The notes under the pieces: model-generated | What the model saw: only the letters and a program-made list of their open reading frames with translations | Databases searched by the model: none | What the model was told of the DNA's origin: nothing | Source of the DNA: Steroidobacteraceae bacterium | Lineage (GTDB): Bacteria; Pseudomonadota; Gammaproteobacteria; Steroidobacterales; Steroidobacteraceae | Length of the DNA stretch: 64,000 nt | Assembly (NCBI GenBank): GCA_041395505.1 | Contig: JAWLAG010000001.1 | Location: forward strand, 744,001-808,000 | Reading direction: 5' to 3' | Translations under genes and position numbers: made by a program | Part shown: positions 8,474 to 16,938 of the stretch, piece after piece | How the letters are laid out: every line of letters begins with the position of its first letter | How positions within the stretch are numbered: the stretch's first letter is position 1

Positions 8474-9638
8474 AGTTCACCGGATTGTAGGCGAAGAGCC
8501 CCAGGCCTTCGTCGACGGTGACATTACCCACGGATCTGGAATAACGGTCGGGATCGCTGGCGTGAAAAATGCGCACCGCCTTGCGCGACTCCTCGAAGAC
8601 GAAGCGCGCCCGTTCACGACGCGCAATCTCGTAGCGGTGCAATGCCGCGGGTATGGATTCGCCTGTGGCGAAACAGCGCGCAAGGACCACGGCATCTTCG
8701 ATCGCGAGGACCGCTCCGTGCCCGAGAAAGGGCAGCACCGGATGGGCCGCATCGCCGAGGAGCGCGAGGTGTCCTTCGGTCCATCGCTCGAGTGGTGTGC
8801 GATCGAACAAGCCCCAGCGAAACAGCGCGCCGTCTGCAATTGCCATCATGATGAAGCGGACAGTGTCGGTCCAGCCCGAGAATTCCTCGAGCAGCTCGTC
8901 ACGCTGCGCCGGTATCGACCAGCCCTCCTCGGTCCAGGTATTGCGTTCGGCGAAGGCAACGAGATTGAGCAGGCGGCCGCGCTGCACGGGATACACATTC
9001 ACCATGTGGCCCGGTCCAATGAAAATGCCCGAGCTCGGTTGCAGGTCGAGTGCACTGAGATGCTCCATCGGGATGAGCGCGCGCCAGGCGACATAGCCCG
9101 TGAATCGCGGTTGCTCGGGCGAGAAAATCTGCGTACGCACCGAAGAGCGTTGACCATCAGCGGCGATGCAGGCAGCGGCAGTTTCGATGCTGCCATCCGC
9201 CATTTCGATCTCGACATGGGGCTCGAGGCGGCGCAGGCCACGCACTGCCTTCGCCAACTGAATTGCATCGGCATCGTTTGCGTGCACCGCGGCGGCCAAT
9301 GCGCCATGCAGGTCGGCGCGATGAATGAGGTAATAGCGTTCGCCGAAGCGCTCGAGCAAACTCCGGCCACGGTTCGAAAGCATCAGCAGCCTGCCATCGC
9401 GGTAGTGCCGCGCGAACTGCTCCTCGGGCATGGTCGCGCGTTCGCGCAGGAATTCACCGAGCCCCAGATGATTGAGCGCGTGTGCGGCCGTTGGGCTGAG
9501 CGAAAGGCCCGCGCCGACTTCGGCTAGCTTTGGCGCCTGCTCGTAGACCCGCACTCGCAGGCCTGCGCGTTGCATTGCAAGCGCGGTGCATAGTCCGCCG
9601 ATACCGGCGCCAATGATGGCGATCGAAGGTTCTTGCAT
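8463..9638 (-). CDS. FAD-dependent aromatic hydroxylase (salicylate-hydroxylase-like monooxygenase)
   Basis: 391 residues from the ATG at 9638. The Rossmann motif GAGIGG directly follows the start (IAIIGAGIGGLCTALAM), then YEQAPKLAEVGAGLSLSP, a DG-type motif region (CIAADGQRSSVR) and the second FAD motif LLGDAAHPVLPFLGHGAVLAIEDA (GD motif). These are the signatures of class A flavoprotein monooxygenases that hydroxylate aromatic rings with NAD(P)H and O2. It leads the minus-strand operon monooxygenase, SUMF1-like, GPH transporter, with an 11-base overlap into the next gene, and is divergent from an MFS gene 83 bases away. This is the clearest evidence that the island handles an aromatic substrate. 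Confidence 0.92.
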   Translation of the reverse strand: MQEPSIAIIGAGIGGLCTALAMQRAGLRVRVYEQAPKLAEVGAGLSLSPTAAHALNHLGLGEFLRERATMPEEQFARHYRDGRLLMLSNRGRSLLERFGERYYLIHRADLHGALAAAVHANDADAIQLAKAVRGLRRLEPHVEIEMADGSIETAAACIAADGQRSSVRTQIFSPEQPRFTGYVAWRALIPMEHLSALDLQPSSGIFIGPGHMVNVYPVQRGRLLNLVAFAERNTWTEEGWSIPAQRDELLEEFSGWTDTVRFIMMAIADGALFRWGLFDRTPLERWTEGHLALLGDAAHPVLPFLGHGAVLAIEDAVVLARCFATGESIPAALHRYEIARRERARFVFEESRKAVRIFHASDPDRYSRSVGNVTVDEGLGLFAYNPVNCAI

Positions 9639-9721
9639 GAGGGCAGGTCCGATCGGCAATATCCCATGCGAATCATCGATCGCCTGAATGAAGAGCATTG
9701 CCGCTCCTGGGGATTTCAATA

Positions 9722-11023
9722 TTGGTCTCTGCGAATCGCGAGCACGGGTATTCGGAATTGCGTCGCGGCTGGCGCATGGTCATCGCCGCCCTGGTGGGCG
9801 TGGCTTGCGGATCCTCGCCAATTCCCTACACCGCGATTGGCCAGCTCATCGGTCCCATGCGCGAAGCGCTTGGTTGGTCGATCGCCGAGATCAGTCTGGC
9901 AATCACCTTGTTCGGCCTGTGCGCATCGGCTATGGCGCCCCTCGTCGGTGCCATTGCCGATCGGCGCGGCGTGCGTCCTGTTGCCTTGCTGTCATTGTTG
10001 TTGTTTGGTCTCGCATTCGCGGCGCTCGGCGCAACGCCCGCCGTCGTTGGCGCCTGGTGGTTGGCATGGGCGCTGGCCGGACTTGTGAGTGTCGGGTCGG
10101 GAACGTTGAGCTGGACGCGGGGTATCGGCCTGTGGTTCTTCCGCCAGCGCGGGATTGCGCTTGGATTGGCGCTGATCGGCACCAGTGTGACGGGTGTGAT
10201 GGTGCCGCAGGTCGCGGGCTGGGCAATCGATCGTTTCGGTTGGCGCTCGGTGTTCCCGCTGCTCGCACTGCTGCCATTGCTGGTGGCATTGCCCGTGGTC
10301 TGGCGTTGGTTCCGTGAGCCGCCTCCCGAACACAGACCGCCCGAGGTTTTTGCGGAAGGAAAGCCGGTCGGTCTGCCCGTAGCCGCGGTTGTACGCGGCT
10401 ACCGATTCTGGGTGATGATCGCCTCGATACTACTGATTGCGCTGGCCTATGGCGGCATCTTCGTGCACCTGCAGCAGATGCTGGAACTGGCGGGTTTCGA
10501 CCGCACGGTCGCTCGCGGCGTGGTCAGCAGCATGGCCGCGGCAATTCTGCTCGGGCGCGTCGCTACGGGCTGGTTTCTCGATCGCTTCTGGGCGCCGTTG
10601 GTGACATTGCCCGTGCTCAGTCTGCCGGCGCTCGCTTGCATATTGCTGGCGAACGATACGCTCGTTCTGCCGATCGCGTTCTTCTGCGCACTTGCGGTTG
10701 GTCTCGCGGCCGGCGCGGAAACCGACATGATCGCCTTCATGGCGGCGCGGTATTTCGGCATGGCGCACTACGGCAGGATCTACGGACTGCTGTTCCTGCC
10801 CTTCGGCATTGCGTCGGCCATTTCACCGACACTCTATGGAATTGCCCGCGATCGGACCGGCGATTATGACGCGGCGCTTGCCTTCGCCGCCGGCATGTTC
10901 ATCGTTGGCGCTGCGCTGCTGTTGGCACTCGGTCGTTATCCGGATTTCACGGCAGAGAAAAAAGCTGCCAACCCTGGTCACTTTGTGGCACCGGCTGCGA
11001 GCGCCGACTCGAGGGCGCGCTGA
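9722..11023 (+). CDS. MFS transporter (monocarboxylate/organic-acid type)
   Basis: About 433 residues with 12 predicted hydrophobic segments. It shows ELRRGWRMVIAALVGVACG at the N-terminus, GPMREALGWSIAEISLAITLFGL, the loop motif GAIADRRGVRPVALL, and a middle cytoplasmic loop rich in Pro and Glu, the pattern of OFA/monocarboxylate-type MFS carriers. I favour the TTG at 9722 because GGGGA lies eight bases upstream; TTG 9698 and ATG 9776 are alternatives, but the latter would remove the conserved ELRRGWR segment. It is divergent from the monooxygenase operon. The 3' end overlaps the convergent oxidoreductase by 46 bases. It probably imports a carboxylated substrate or exports a product. Confidence 0.87.
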   Translation: MVSANREHGYSELRRGWRMVIAALVGVACGSSPIPYTAIGQLIGPMREALGWSIAEISLAITLFGLCASAMAPLVGAIADRRGVRPVALLSLLLFGLAFAALGATPAVVGAWWLAWALAGLVSVGSGTLSWTRGIGLWFFRQRGIALGLALIGTSVTGVMVPQVAGWAIDRFGWRSVFPLLALLPLLVALPVVWRWFREPPPEHRPPEVFAEGKPVGLPVAAVVRGYRFWVMIASILLIALAYGGIFVHLQQMLELAGFDRTVARGVVSSMAAAILLGRVATGWFLDRFWAPLVTLPVLSLPALACILLANDTLVLPIAFFCALAVGLAAGAETDMIAFMAARYFGMAHYGRIYGLLFLPFGIASAISPTLYGIARDRTGDYDAALAFAAGMFIVGAALLLALGRYPDFTAEKKAANPGHFVAPAASADSRAR

Positions 11024-11985
11024 GTGAGCCGGGTCAGTCGTACGCCTTCGTCATGCAGTACACAACGATGCCTTTGGCCATGCACGGCGTGTGCGAACTC
11101 CTCGAGTTGGGTGCGAAAGTAGTGATCGAAATCGCGGCCACCCATCCGGTGCATCGCAGACGCGGGGAGTTGCGGCTCGATGATCAGTTCGTCGTCGACA
11201 TACAGGTAGTCCCCGTCCTCGATCCGGACCATTGACCGCTCGAAGTGCACGCAACGGCGATCGACGACAAAGCTCTGGTTGTACGACAGGTGGATCTGCG
11301 CAAGACGGGATTGCGGATAACGAAGTATCATCATCGCCTCGTCTTCGCCTTGCCAATCCGCCTGGAGTCGTGCCGCCTGACACTGGACAGAATCAGCTTG
11401 CTCGCCCTGAAACACCAATTGCACGAAATCGAGCGCGTGTGGCGCGAACAAGGAAAGTATCAGTCCTTGCCGAGGCGTGCGCGTTGCCCACCAGGGCGCC
11501 TGCGGACCCTTCCAGTGCACAAGGTTGGCCACGCTGACGGCGCGCAGTGTGCCGAAATCATCACGATGATCCTGCAGCCATCGTATCGGCGCGCTGTGCC
11601 GCAACGTAAGCCCCACGGCAAGCACGCGGTCAAGACGATGCGCGGCATCTGCCATGCGTTCGGCGTCGTGCACCGTTTCCGCCATCGGTTTTTCGACCAG
11701 TACGTGCCGGCCGGCTTCGAGAGCGGCAATGGCCTGGGTCGCGTGCAGTGAGTTCGGCGTGCAAAGAACGACCGCATGCACGTCATCGCGCGCGAGTGCG
11801 ATGTCGAGGTCGGCGCAGGCTGCAGCTGCGCCGTATTGATCGGCGAACCGACGGGCGCGGTCAACGTCCCTGTCGACGGCGGCGGTCAGGCGAAATTCAC
11901 GCTGCAGCGCAAGAATCGCACGTGCATGTGCGTGCGCGATGCGGCCGCAACCTACGATAGCAACACGAATAGGAGAGTGGTTCAT
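10978..11985 (-). CDS. Gfo/Idh/MocA-family NAD(P)-dependent oxidoreductase
   Basis: 335 residues, normal for the family. The N-terminal Rossmann motif VAIVGCGRIAHAHA, the CTPNSLHATQAIAALEAG stretch and the EKP motif (HVLVEKPMAE) with its catalytic lysine define the family; the C-terminal half is the usual alpha/beta substrate domain. Members oxidise or reduce sugars, inositols, biliverdin or dihydrodiols with NAD(P). The specific substrate is not evident; in this setting a trans-dihydrodiol or sugar moiety is possible. The start ATG at 11985-11983 shares a CATG with the start codon of the divergent cytochrome b561 gene, so its promoter must lie inside that gene. I see no convincing ribosome-binding site. 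Confidence 0.9.
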   Translation of the reverse strand: MNHSPIRVAIVGCGRIAHAHARAILALQREFRLTAAVDRDVDRARRFADQYGAAAACADLDIALARDDVHAVVLCTPNSLHATQAIAALEAGRHVLVEKPMAETVHDAERMADAAHRLDRVLAVGLTLRHSAPIRWLQDHRDDFGTLRAVSVANLVHWKGPQAPWWATRTPRQGLILSLFAPHALDFVQLVFQGEQADSVQCQAARLQADWQGEDEAMMILRYPQSRLAQIHLSYNQSFVVDRRCVHFERSMVRIEDGDYLYVDDELIIEPQLPASAMHRMGGRDFDHYFRTQLEEFAHAVHGQRHRCVLHDEGVRLTRLTQRALESALAAGATK

Positions 11986-12595
11986 GTCAGGACGAATCCC
12001 GGTGCATCGCTACGGCGGCTTGACCAAAACCCTGCACTGGGGATTGGCGCTGCTGCTCATCATCGAGGTGCCTGCAGGTTTCGTAATGAGCGCAACCTAT
12101 GGCCCCAGTTTCAAGGACCCGCAGGTGCTGTCGCTGCATCTGTTGGCGTCCCAGTTCCATCATACCGGCGGGTTCATCGTGCTGATTGCCGCAATGCTGT
12201 GGGCTGCGCGCAGGCTGGGTGCAGGTCGACCGGATTGGGACCCAGGCCAAGGCCTGGGACAAAGATGGGCCGCTACCGCCGTGCAAACCAGTCTATTGCT
12301 GTTACTGATATTTGTCCCCTGGGCGGGCTGGACCGCGTTGTCGGCGCTTGCTGATTCGCCGCAATTCGGCGTGACGCACCGCTGGTTGTTTGGTTTCGAT
12401 GGCCTCGTGCCGCGCATTTGGGAGCCGCTGCCTTTCAGTGATCCTCGCGGTTACCGGCGCTTTGCGCAACTGCATGTCATCGGGCTGTGGGCAGGGCTCG
12501 GGTTGCTGGCCGCGCATGTCGGCGCCGCGCTCTGGCACCACTTCGTCAAACGTGACCGGGTGCTGCGGCGAATGTGGCCGCTCGGCGAGTCCTGA
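11984..12595 (+). CDS. Cytochrome b561-type membrane haem protein
   Basis: 203 residues from the ATG at 11984, with AGGAG about nine bases upstream. Four membrane segments carry histidines expected to ligate two b haems: TKTLHWGLALLLIIEVPAG, SQFHHTGGFIVLIAAML, LLLLLIFVPWAGWT and QLHVIGLWAGLGLLAAHVGAALWHHF. The family (YodB/CybB-like) carries electrons between quinol and periplasmic partners or disposes of superoxide. With the nearby cytochrome c quinoproteins it may be part of an electron path out of substrate oxidation, which is inference. Its start codon overlaps that of the divergent oxidoreductase gene. Confidence 0.92.
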   Translation: MSGRIPVHRYGGLTKTLHWGLALLLIIEVPAGFVMSATYGPSFKDPQVLSLHLLASQFHHTGGFIVLIAAMLWAARRLGAGRPDWDPGQGLGQRWAATAVQTSLLLLLIFVPWAGWTALSALADSPQFGVTHRWLFGFDGLVPRIWEPLPFSDPRGYRRFAQLHVIGLWAGLGLLAAHVGAALWHHFVKRDRVLRRMWPLGES

Positions 12596-12607
12596 CCGGG
12601 CGCATCG

Positions 12608-13579
12608 TCAGGGCCGCAGCTGCGGCGTCGCGGCTTCGATGTAGGCGCTTGTCAGCTGCGCGAAGCGTACCGGTACCTCGAGCGGTGGGTAATGCCCGAC
12701 ATCGGGCAGCATGACTTTCGACACCTGGGTACTGCTCAGATAGCCTGCCAGTTTGTCGGCCGATGCGGGCACCAGGAGTGCATCCCGTCCGCCCCAGATG
12801 AGCAGCGTCGGCGCCCTGACCCGAGCCATCGCCGCGCTCGCTTTGTCGTGATCGGCCACCAGCCCGATCAGTGCCGTGTAATTCTTCTCTATGACGCGCC
12901 GATTGAAATCATAGTACTGGGTACGGATCTCCCTCGACAGTCGCGAGGGTTCACCGCTGAAGAAATCAAGGAACGAGTTCCAGAATCGTTCCGACTGAAA
13001 ACCTGTTTCCTTCGCTTCGCGCTGGGCATCGGCAAATTCAGGCGTGAACGTGATGTGGCCCGTACTGACCGGATCGGACGGCGTGTTCGACAGTATCAGT
13101 CGATCGACCCGATCCGGAAAATCCGCGGCGATGTACATGCAGGTCGTGCCGCCGCTCGATACTCCCACGCAGGTCACACGATCCACACCGAGGCTGTCGA
13201 GCAGATGTATGGCGAAAGATGCCGGTTCGACATGAGCAGCGGCTTCGTCCGAAACGGGCCCTGACAGACCCTGTGGCGGGATGTCGTAGCGGATGACGCG
13301 GTAGTTCCTTTGCAGCAGGGGCGCGATGAAGTCCCAGGTACGCAAGGTGCTCTGTGAACCGTGGATCATGAGAATGGCGGGCCCCTGCCCTTCGTCCCGG
13401 TAATGCACCTCGACGCCGTCGATTGTCGCAATGCGACCACCCGAATCGAGATACTTCGCCCGTAACTCGCTCACGGTGAGTCGTGGGTAGTTCGCTGCGA
13501 GAGCCACGGTCGGCGCCAGGATGACAACGGCAAGCCAGGCAACCCGGCGTGACAGAACATTGCGGCACTGAAGCATCAT
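12608..13579 (-). CDS. Exported alpha/beta hydrolase
   Basis: 323 residues. A classical signal peptide (RVAWLAVVILAPTVALAA) is followed by an alpha/beta hydrolase with oxyanion region LMIHGSQST, nucleophile elbow G-V-S-S-G and C-terminal LPDVGHYPPLEVP containing the catalytic histidine. IWGGRDALLVP supplies the acid region. It probably cleaves an ester or lactone in the periplasm before uptake. It stands alone on the minus strand, convergent with cytochrome b561 (12-base gap) and divergent from the kinase-like gene, across a gap with an AT-rich dyad. Confidence 0.88.
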   Translation of the reverse strand: MMLQCRNVLSRRVAWLAVVILAPTVALAANYPRLTVSELRAKYLDSGGRIATIDGVEVHYRDEGQGPAILMIHGSQSTLRTWDFIAPLLQRNYRVIRYDIPPQGLSGPVSDEAAAHVEPASFAIHLLDSLGVDRVTCVGVSSGGTTCMYIAADFPDRVDRLILSNTPSDPVSTGHITFTPEFADAQREAKETGFQSERFWNSFLDFFSGEPSRLSREIRTQYYDFNRRVIEKNYTALIGLVADHDKASAAMARVRAPTLLIWGGRDALLVPASADKLAGYLSSTQVSKVMLPDVGHYPPLEVPVRFAQLTSAYIEAATPQLRP

Positions 13580-13660
13580 GACCTCACTTTAGGATTCATC
13601 CGCGCTGCGCGACGCCAAGATTAGCCCATTCGCCCGCAGGCAGGGCCTGGCCGGACCAGC

Positions 13661-13677
13661 AATTCAATATTGGAATT
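13661..13677. promoter_or_regulatory. AT-rich dyad in the divergent gap, candidate operator
   Basis: AATTC at 13661-13665 and GAATT at 13673-13677 flank AATATTG, giving a 17-base near-palindrome in an otherwise GC-rich gap between the divergent hydrolase (start 13579) and kinase-like gene (start 13713). The position and symmetry suggest a regulator or promoter site; no adjacent regulator gene identifies the protein. Confidence 0.35.
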
Positions 13678-13712
13678 ACTATCCTATCGCACTGCGTTGT
13701 ACTGTGGCGCTT

Positions 13713-14705
13713 ATGCCGGACTCCAATCTTCCTGTGGCGCGCGTTTCCCACTCGGTACTCGAGGCCCAGTGGCTTGCCGCCGAAGTGCAACGCCGCTATC
13801 GCGTGGCTGGCCGGGTGGTCGGCTTCCTGCTCTACCGCGGAATGAACGACGTTTACCTGATGCAGGATGACGATGCGCGCTATGCGTTGCGTGTCTGGCG
13901 GCGTAGCTGGCGCGATGTCGATGCGGTGCGCTATGAACTCGAGTTCCTGGACTTCCTGCGCCAACGGCAATTTCCTGCCTCGACGCCAATTCGTCAAGCG
14001 GCGGGCGATCTGTATTTCAAGGTCGACGCACCGGAAGGCGAGAGGGCGGTGGCGCTCTATACCTGGGCGCCCGGGCGCAAATTCGGCGAGGTGCTCGATG
14101 AGCGCACTGCGGAACGCATTGGCGCCGCATTTGCGCAGATGCATTTGCTCGGACTCGAGTACTACGGCGAACGACGCGCTTCCACAGACGATGCCATCAG
14201 CTTCATGGTCAATGTGCCGCCACTGCTCGAGTTTCTCTACGATCGGCCGGACGACGCGCGATTTTACGAGACGCTGGCGCCGCGCCTCGTCGAGCGCCTG
14301 CGGGTGCTTGGTCGTGCAGGTGTACCGATGGGCGTATGCCACCGTGACTTTCATCCGAGCAACGTCCATGTCGATGACGACCAGCGGCTGACATTGCTCG
14401 ATTTCGACGCGGCAGGCGAAGATTTCCTGATGCAGGACGTCAAGAATTTCACCTGGGGCAATCTTTTCTACGGTTTCTCGCCTGTCTACGCCGAGGCCTT
14501 CGAGCGCGGCTACGATTCCGTGCGGCCGTTCACCACCCTGGAACTCGAGAACCAGGATCTTTTTCTACTTGCCAAGGCGTTCCGGCTGGTTGCCGGAATG
14601 GCGCACAGCTCCGCAGCCGTCGGACGCGGTACGTTGCGCTTCCGCGGCCTCGATTGGCTCGGCCAGTACATCCGCGATCGCGCGCGCGACTGTGATCTGG
14701 CGTGA
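13713..14705 (+). CDS. Aminoglycoside-phosphotransferase-fold kinase (SrkA/APH family)
   Basis: About 330 residues. Kinase-like landmarks are the Brenner-type catalytic loop CHRDFHPSNVHV and the metal-binding LLDFDAAGEDF, with an N-lobe of the form YRGMNDVYLMQ...YALRVWRRSW. This family phosphorylates small molecules (choline, homoserine, antibiotics) or, in SrkA, proteins. It heads a five-gene plus-strand operon: its TGA overlaps the GTG of the MFS gene. In this context it may phosphorylate a pathway metabolite or detoxify a compound; which one cannot be told. The ATG at 13713 is chosen; a GTG three codons upstream is equally open. Confidence 0.83.
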   Translation: MPDSNLPVARVSHSVLEAQWLAAEVQRRYRVAGRVVGFLLYRGMNDVYLMQDDDARYALRVWRRSWRDVDAVRYELEFLDFLRQRQFPASTPIRQAAGDLYFKVDAPEGERAVALYTWAPGRKFGEVLDERTAERIGAAFAQMHLLGLEYYGERRASTDDAISFMVNVPPLLEFLYDRPDDARFYETLAPRLVERLRVLGRAGVPMGVCHRDFHPSNVHVDDDQRLTLLDFDAAGEDFLMQDVKNFTWGNLFYGFSPVYAEAFERGYDSVRPFTTLELENQDLFLLAKAFRLVAGMAHSSAAVGRGTLRFRGLDWLGQYIRDRARDCDLA

Positions 14706-16036
14706 CGAGCCGCTCGGCCAGTCCGTGGTGGTTCGTAACGCTGTTGTCATTGGCCGCCGTACTGTCGATCATCGACCGCGGCATCATCAACCTGGTGGTC
14801 GATCCGTTGCGCGCCGAGCTCGGTCTGAGCGAAGTTCAGGTCGGCGCGCTACAGGGTCTCGCATTCGGCATGATCTATGCCGTAGGTGGCCTGCTGCTCG
14901 GCATGTGGGTCGATCGCGGCAATCGGCGCAATCTCGTGATTTTCGGTATCTCGGTGTGGAGTCTGGCAACGGTAGCCGCCGGACTTGCGCGCGGCTTCGG
15001 CGAAATGTTCGCCGCCCGGCTGATCGTGGGGCTTGGCGAGGCCGCGCTTGCGCCCGCGGCGATTTCACTCATCGCCGATTTGTTTCCGCCGCATCGGCGC
15101 GCGCGGCCGACCGGCGTGTTCATGGCCGCACAGGGGGTTGCTTTCGGAATTGCCATCAGCCTGACCGGGATGGTGATCGCTGCCGCGGCCGGGAATCAAT
15201 TTGCAGTCATTGGTCTGCCAGCGACACTTTCGCCCTGGCGCATCACCTTCGTGCTTTGCGGCGCGGCGGGTTTCGTCCTCGTGCTTGCACTGGCCACTTG
15301 TCGCGAGCCGGCACGCAATTCGCGCGATGGAGCGCCGGATGTGCGGGCTCAGGCGCGGGCGGCCCTGCGCCACGGCCGCGATCGATGGCGCTTCCTGCTG
15401 CCGCTGTACCTCGGCTTCGCTGTCTGCTTCATGGCGGTCTACGGCGCCGCTGGGTGGAACCCGACGATGCTGATGCGCGGTTTCGCATTGACGCCCTCCG
15501 ATCTTTCCGCAACGCTTGGGCCGCTCATGGTGGTATTCGCGGCCGCAGGGCCCCTGATCGGAGGTGCCATCATCGATCCCATCGTGCGTCGCGGCGGTGA
15601 CCGTGCGCGGCTCAAGCTGGTCGCGGCCGTGACCCTGTTAGCAATTCCTTCGGGGCTCGCAACCCTGGCGCCTTCCAGCGCCATCGCGATCGGGCTGGTC
15701 GCTTCGGGGAGCGCGATTTATCCTTTTGTGGGACTCGGTGTGCTTACCTGCCTGCAATCACAACTGCCGGCCGACATGCGCGGACTCGGCGTTGCGGTGA
15801 CGGGCCTGCTCAATACGTTTATCGGCGCCATCGGCGGACCACTTCTGATTGCCTGGATCACGGAGCGGCTGCTCGCGGATACTGCGCGGGTTGGCGAATC
15901 GATATCGTTCCTGGTCGTGCCCTGCCTTTTGCTCGCAAGCACGTTGTTCATGGTCGCTGCGAGAGCATTGCCGGCCGAGGGCCCGGGCGAGGTCCCGACT
16001 GGCCGCGTTGACGGAGTCAGGGCCGGTGAGCGCTGA
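14702..16036 (+). CDS. MFS transporter, spinster-like
   Basis: 444 residues with about 12 membrane segments. N-terminal LLSLAAVLSIIDRGIINLVV, then LGLSEVQVGALQGLAFGMIYAVGGLLLG, WVDRGNRRN and RLIVGLGEAALAPAAISLIADLFP match the spinster/ACS-like branch of the major facilitator superfamily often found in steroid and aromatic degradation islands. It starts with GTG overlapping the previous stop (GTGA) and overlaps the following hydrolase by 11 bases, so translation of the three genes is coupled. It should import the operon's substrate or export an intermediate. Confidence 0.9.
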   Translation: MTSRSASPWWFVTLLSLAAVLSIIDRGIINLVVDPLRAELGLSEVQVGALQGLAFGMIYAVGGLLLGMWVDRGNRRNLVIFGISVWSLATVAAGLARGFGEMFAARLIVGLGEAALAPAAISLIADLFPPHRRARPTGVFMAAQGVAFGIAISLTGMVIAAAAGNQFAVIGLPATLSPWRITFVLCGAAGFVLVLALATCREPARNSRDGAPDVRAQARAALRHGRDRWRFLLPLYLGFAVCFMAVYGAAGWNPTMLMRGFALTPSDLSATLGPLMVVFAAAGPLIGGAIIDPIVRRGGDRARLKLVAAVTLLAIPSGLATLAPSSAIAIGLVASGSAIYPFVGLGVLTCLQSQLPADMRGLGVAVTGLLNTFIGAIGGPLLIAWITERLLADTARVGESISFLVVPCLLLASTLFMVAARALPAEGPGEVPTGRVDGVRAGER

Positions 16037-16922
16037 AGATCTTGCGGGCGCCGGTGATCGCTGGGTCGGGGCGGCCGCACTGGCGGGTGGCAAGCACTAT
16101 GCCTACTGCAATTTCGGTGCCCTGCACTATCGACGGCTGTGCAGTACGGAAAATTCGGGCGCGCTGCCGGCAGTCCTGTTGTTGCACCAGACGCCGTTCG
16201 GACTCGTTGAATGGGTCGACGTGCAGCCGCGGCTTGCCCGGCTCGGTTTCGATGTCATCGCACCCGACAATCCTGGCTTCGGAATGTCGGACCCACCGCC
16301 AGCGACGGTGACGATTGCGGATCTCGCGGACAATCTCGCGACCTTCCTCGATACGCTCGGGCTTGCGGACGTTGCTGTCGCCGGACATCACACCGGCGCG
16401 GCGATCGCTGCGGCGTTTGCTTCCCGCCACGCGAACCGCGTCAGCGCACTGGTGCTTCACGGCTGCCCGCTCTATTCCTTGCAGGAGCGCAGCGAGCGCC
16501 TGGCGCGAGCGCAACCTTCGCTTGCGCCGACAGCCGATGGCAGCCATCTCAGCGACCTGTTTCGCTCGATAAACGGGTACGCGGGCGATGCGACTGCCAA
16601 TATGGTGTCAACCACCTGGGCCACATTGGGCGCAGCGCTTGCAGGCAGCTCGCCATCGGTTTACCGCGCGGTATTCGCCAACGACATGACAGGCGATATC
16701 GACGCGATCCGCGCTCCCACACTGGTGCTGACGGATGAGGCAGACAACCTGCACGACAAAGACCTGCAGGTGCAGGCGCGGCGTCAGGATTTCGAGCTGT
16801 CGATATTTTCAACGCGTGGTTCCTTTGCCCTGATGCAGGACCCGCATGCCTGGGCGGCGAAGGTTGCCGAGTTCCTGCGCAGGGCGCAGCCTCGGAGTTT
16901 GCCGGATTCCAGATCATGTTGA
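16026..16922 (+). CDS. Alpha/beta hydrolase with histidine at the nucleophile position
   Basis: 298 residues from the GTG at 16026, which overlaps the MFS stop by 11 bases and is preceded by GGAG; the frame is open further upstream but inside the MFS gene. The fold is clear: LLLHQTPFGLVEW (oxyanion region), VIAPDNPGFGMSDPP, TLVLTDEADNLHD. The nucleophile elbow, normally G-x-S-x-G, reads G-H-H-T-G with His122 replacing serine. Either the protein uses an unusual nucleophile or general base, or catalysis needs another residue, or it is a non-hydrolytic family member. It sits between an MFS transporter and a SUMF1-like gene in the kinase-led operon. Confidence 0.85.
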   Translation: MSAEDLAGAGDRWVGAAALAGGKHYAYCNFGALHYRRLCSTENSGALPAVLLLHQTPFGLVEWVDVQPRLARLGFDVIAPDNPGFGMSDPPPATVTIADLADNLATFLDTLGLADVAVAGHHTGAAIAAAFASRHANRVSALVLHGCPLYSLQERSERLARAQPSLAPTADGSHLSDLFRSINGYAGDATANMVSTTWATLGAALAGSSPSVYRAVFANDMTGDIDAIRAPTLVLTDEADNLHDKDLQVQARRQDFELSIFSTRGSFALMQDPHAWAAKVAEFLRRAQPRSLPDSRSC

Positions 16923-16938
16923 GACGGGGGGTACGCCG

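Noticed and set aside
8463..9719. Upstream extension of the monooxygenase to 9719
   Set aside because: The extra 27 residues precede the GxGxxG strand, which normally lies at the very N-terminus; the ATG at 9638 fits better.
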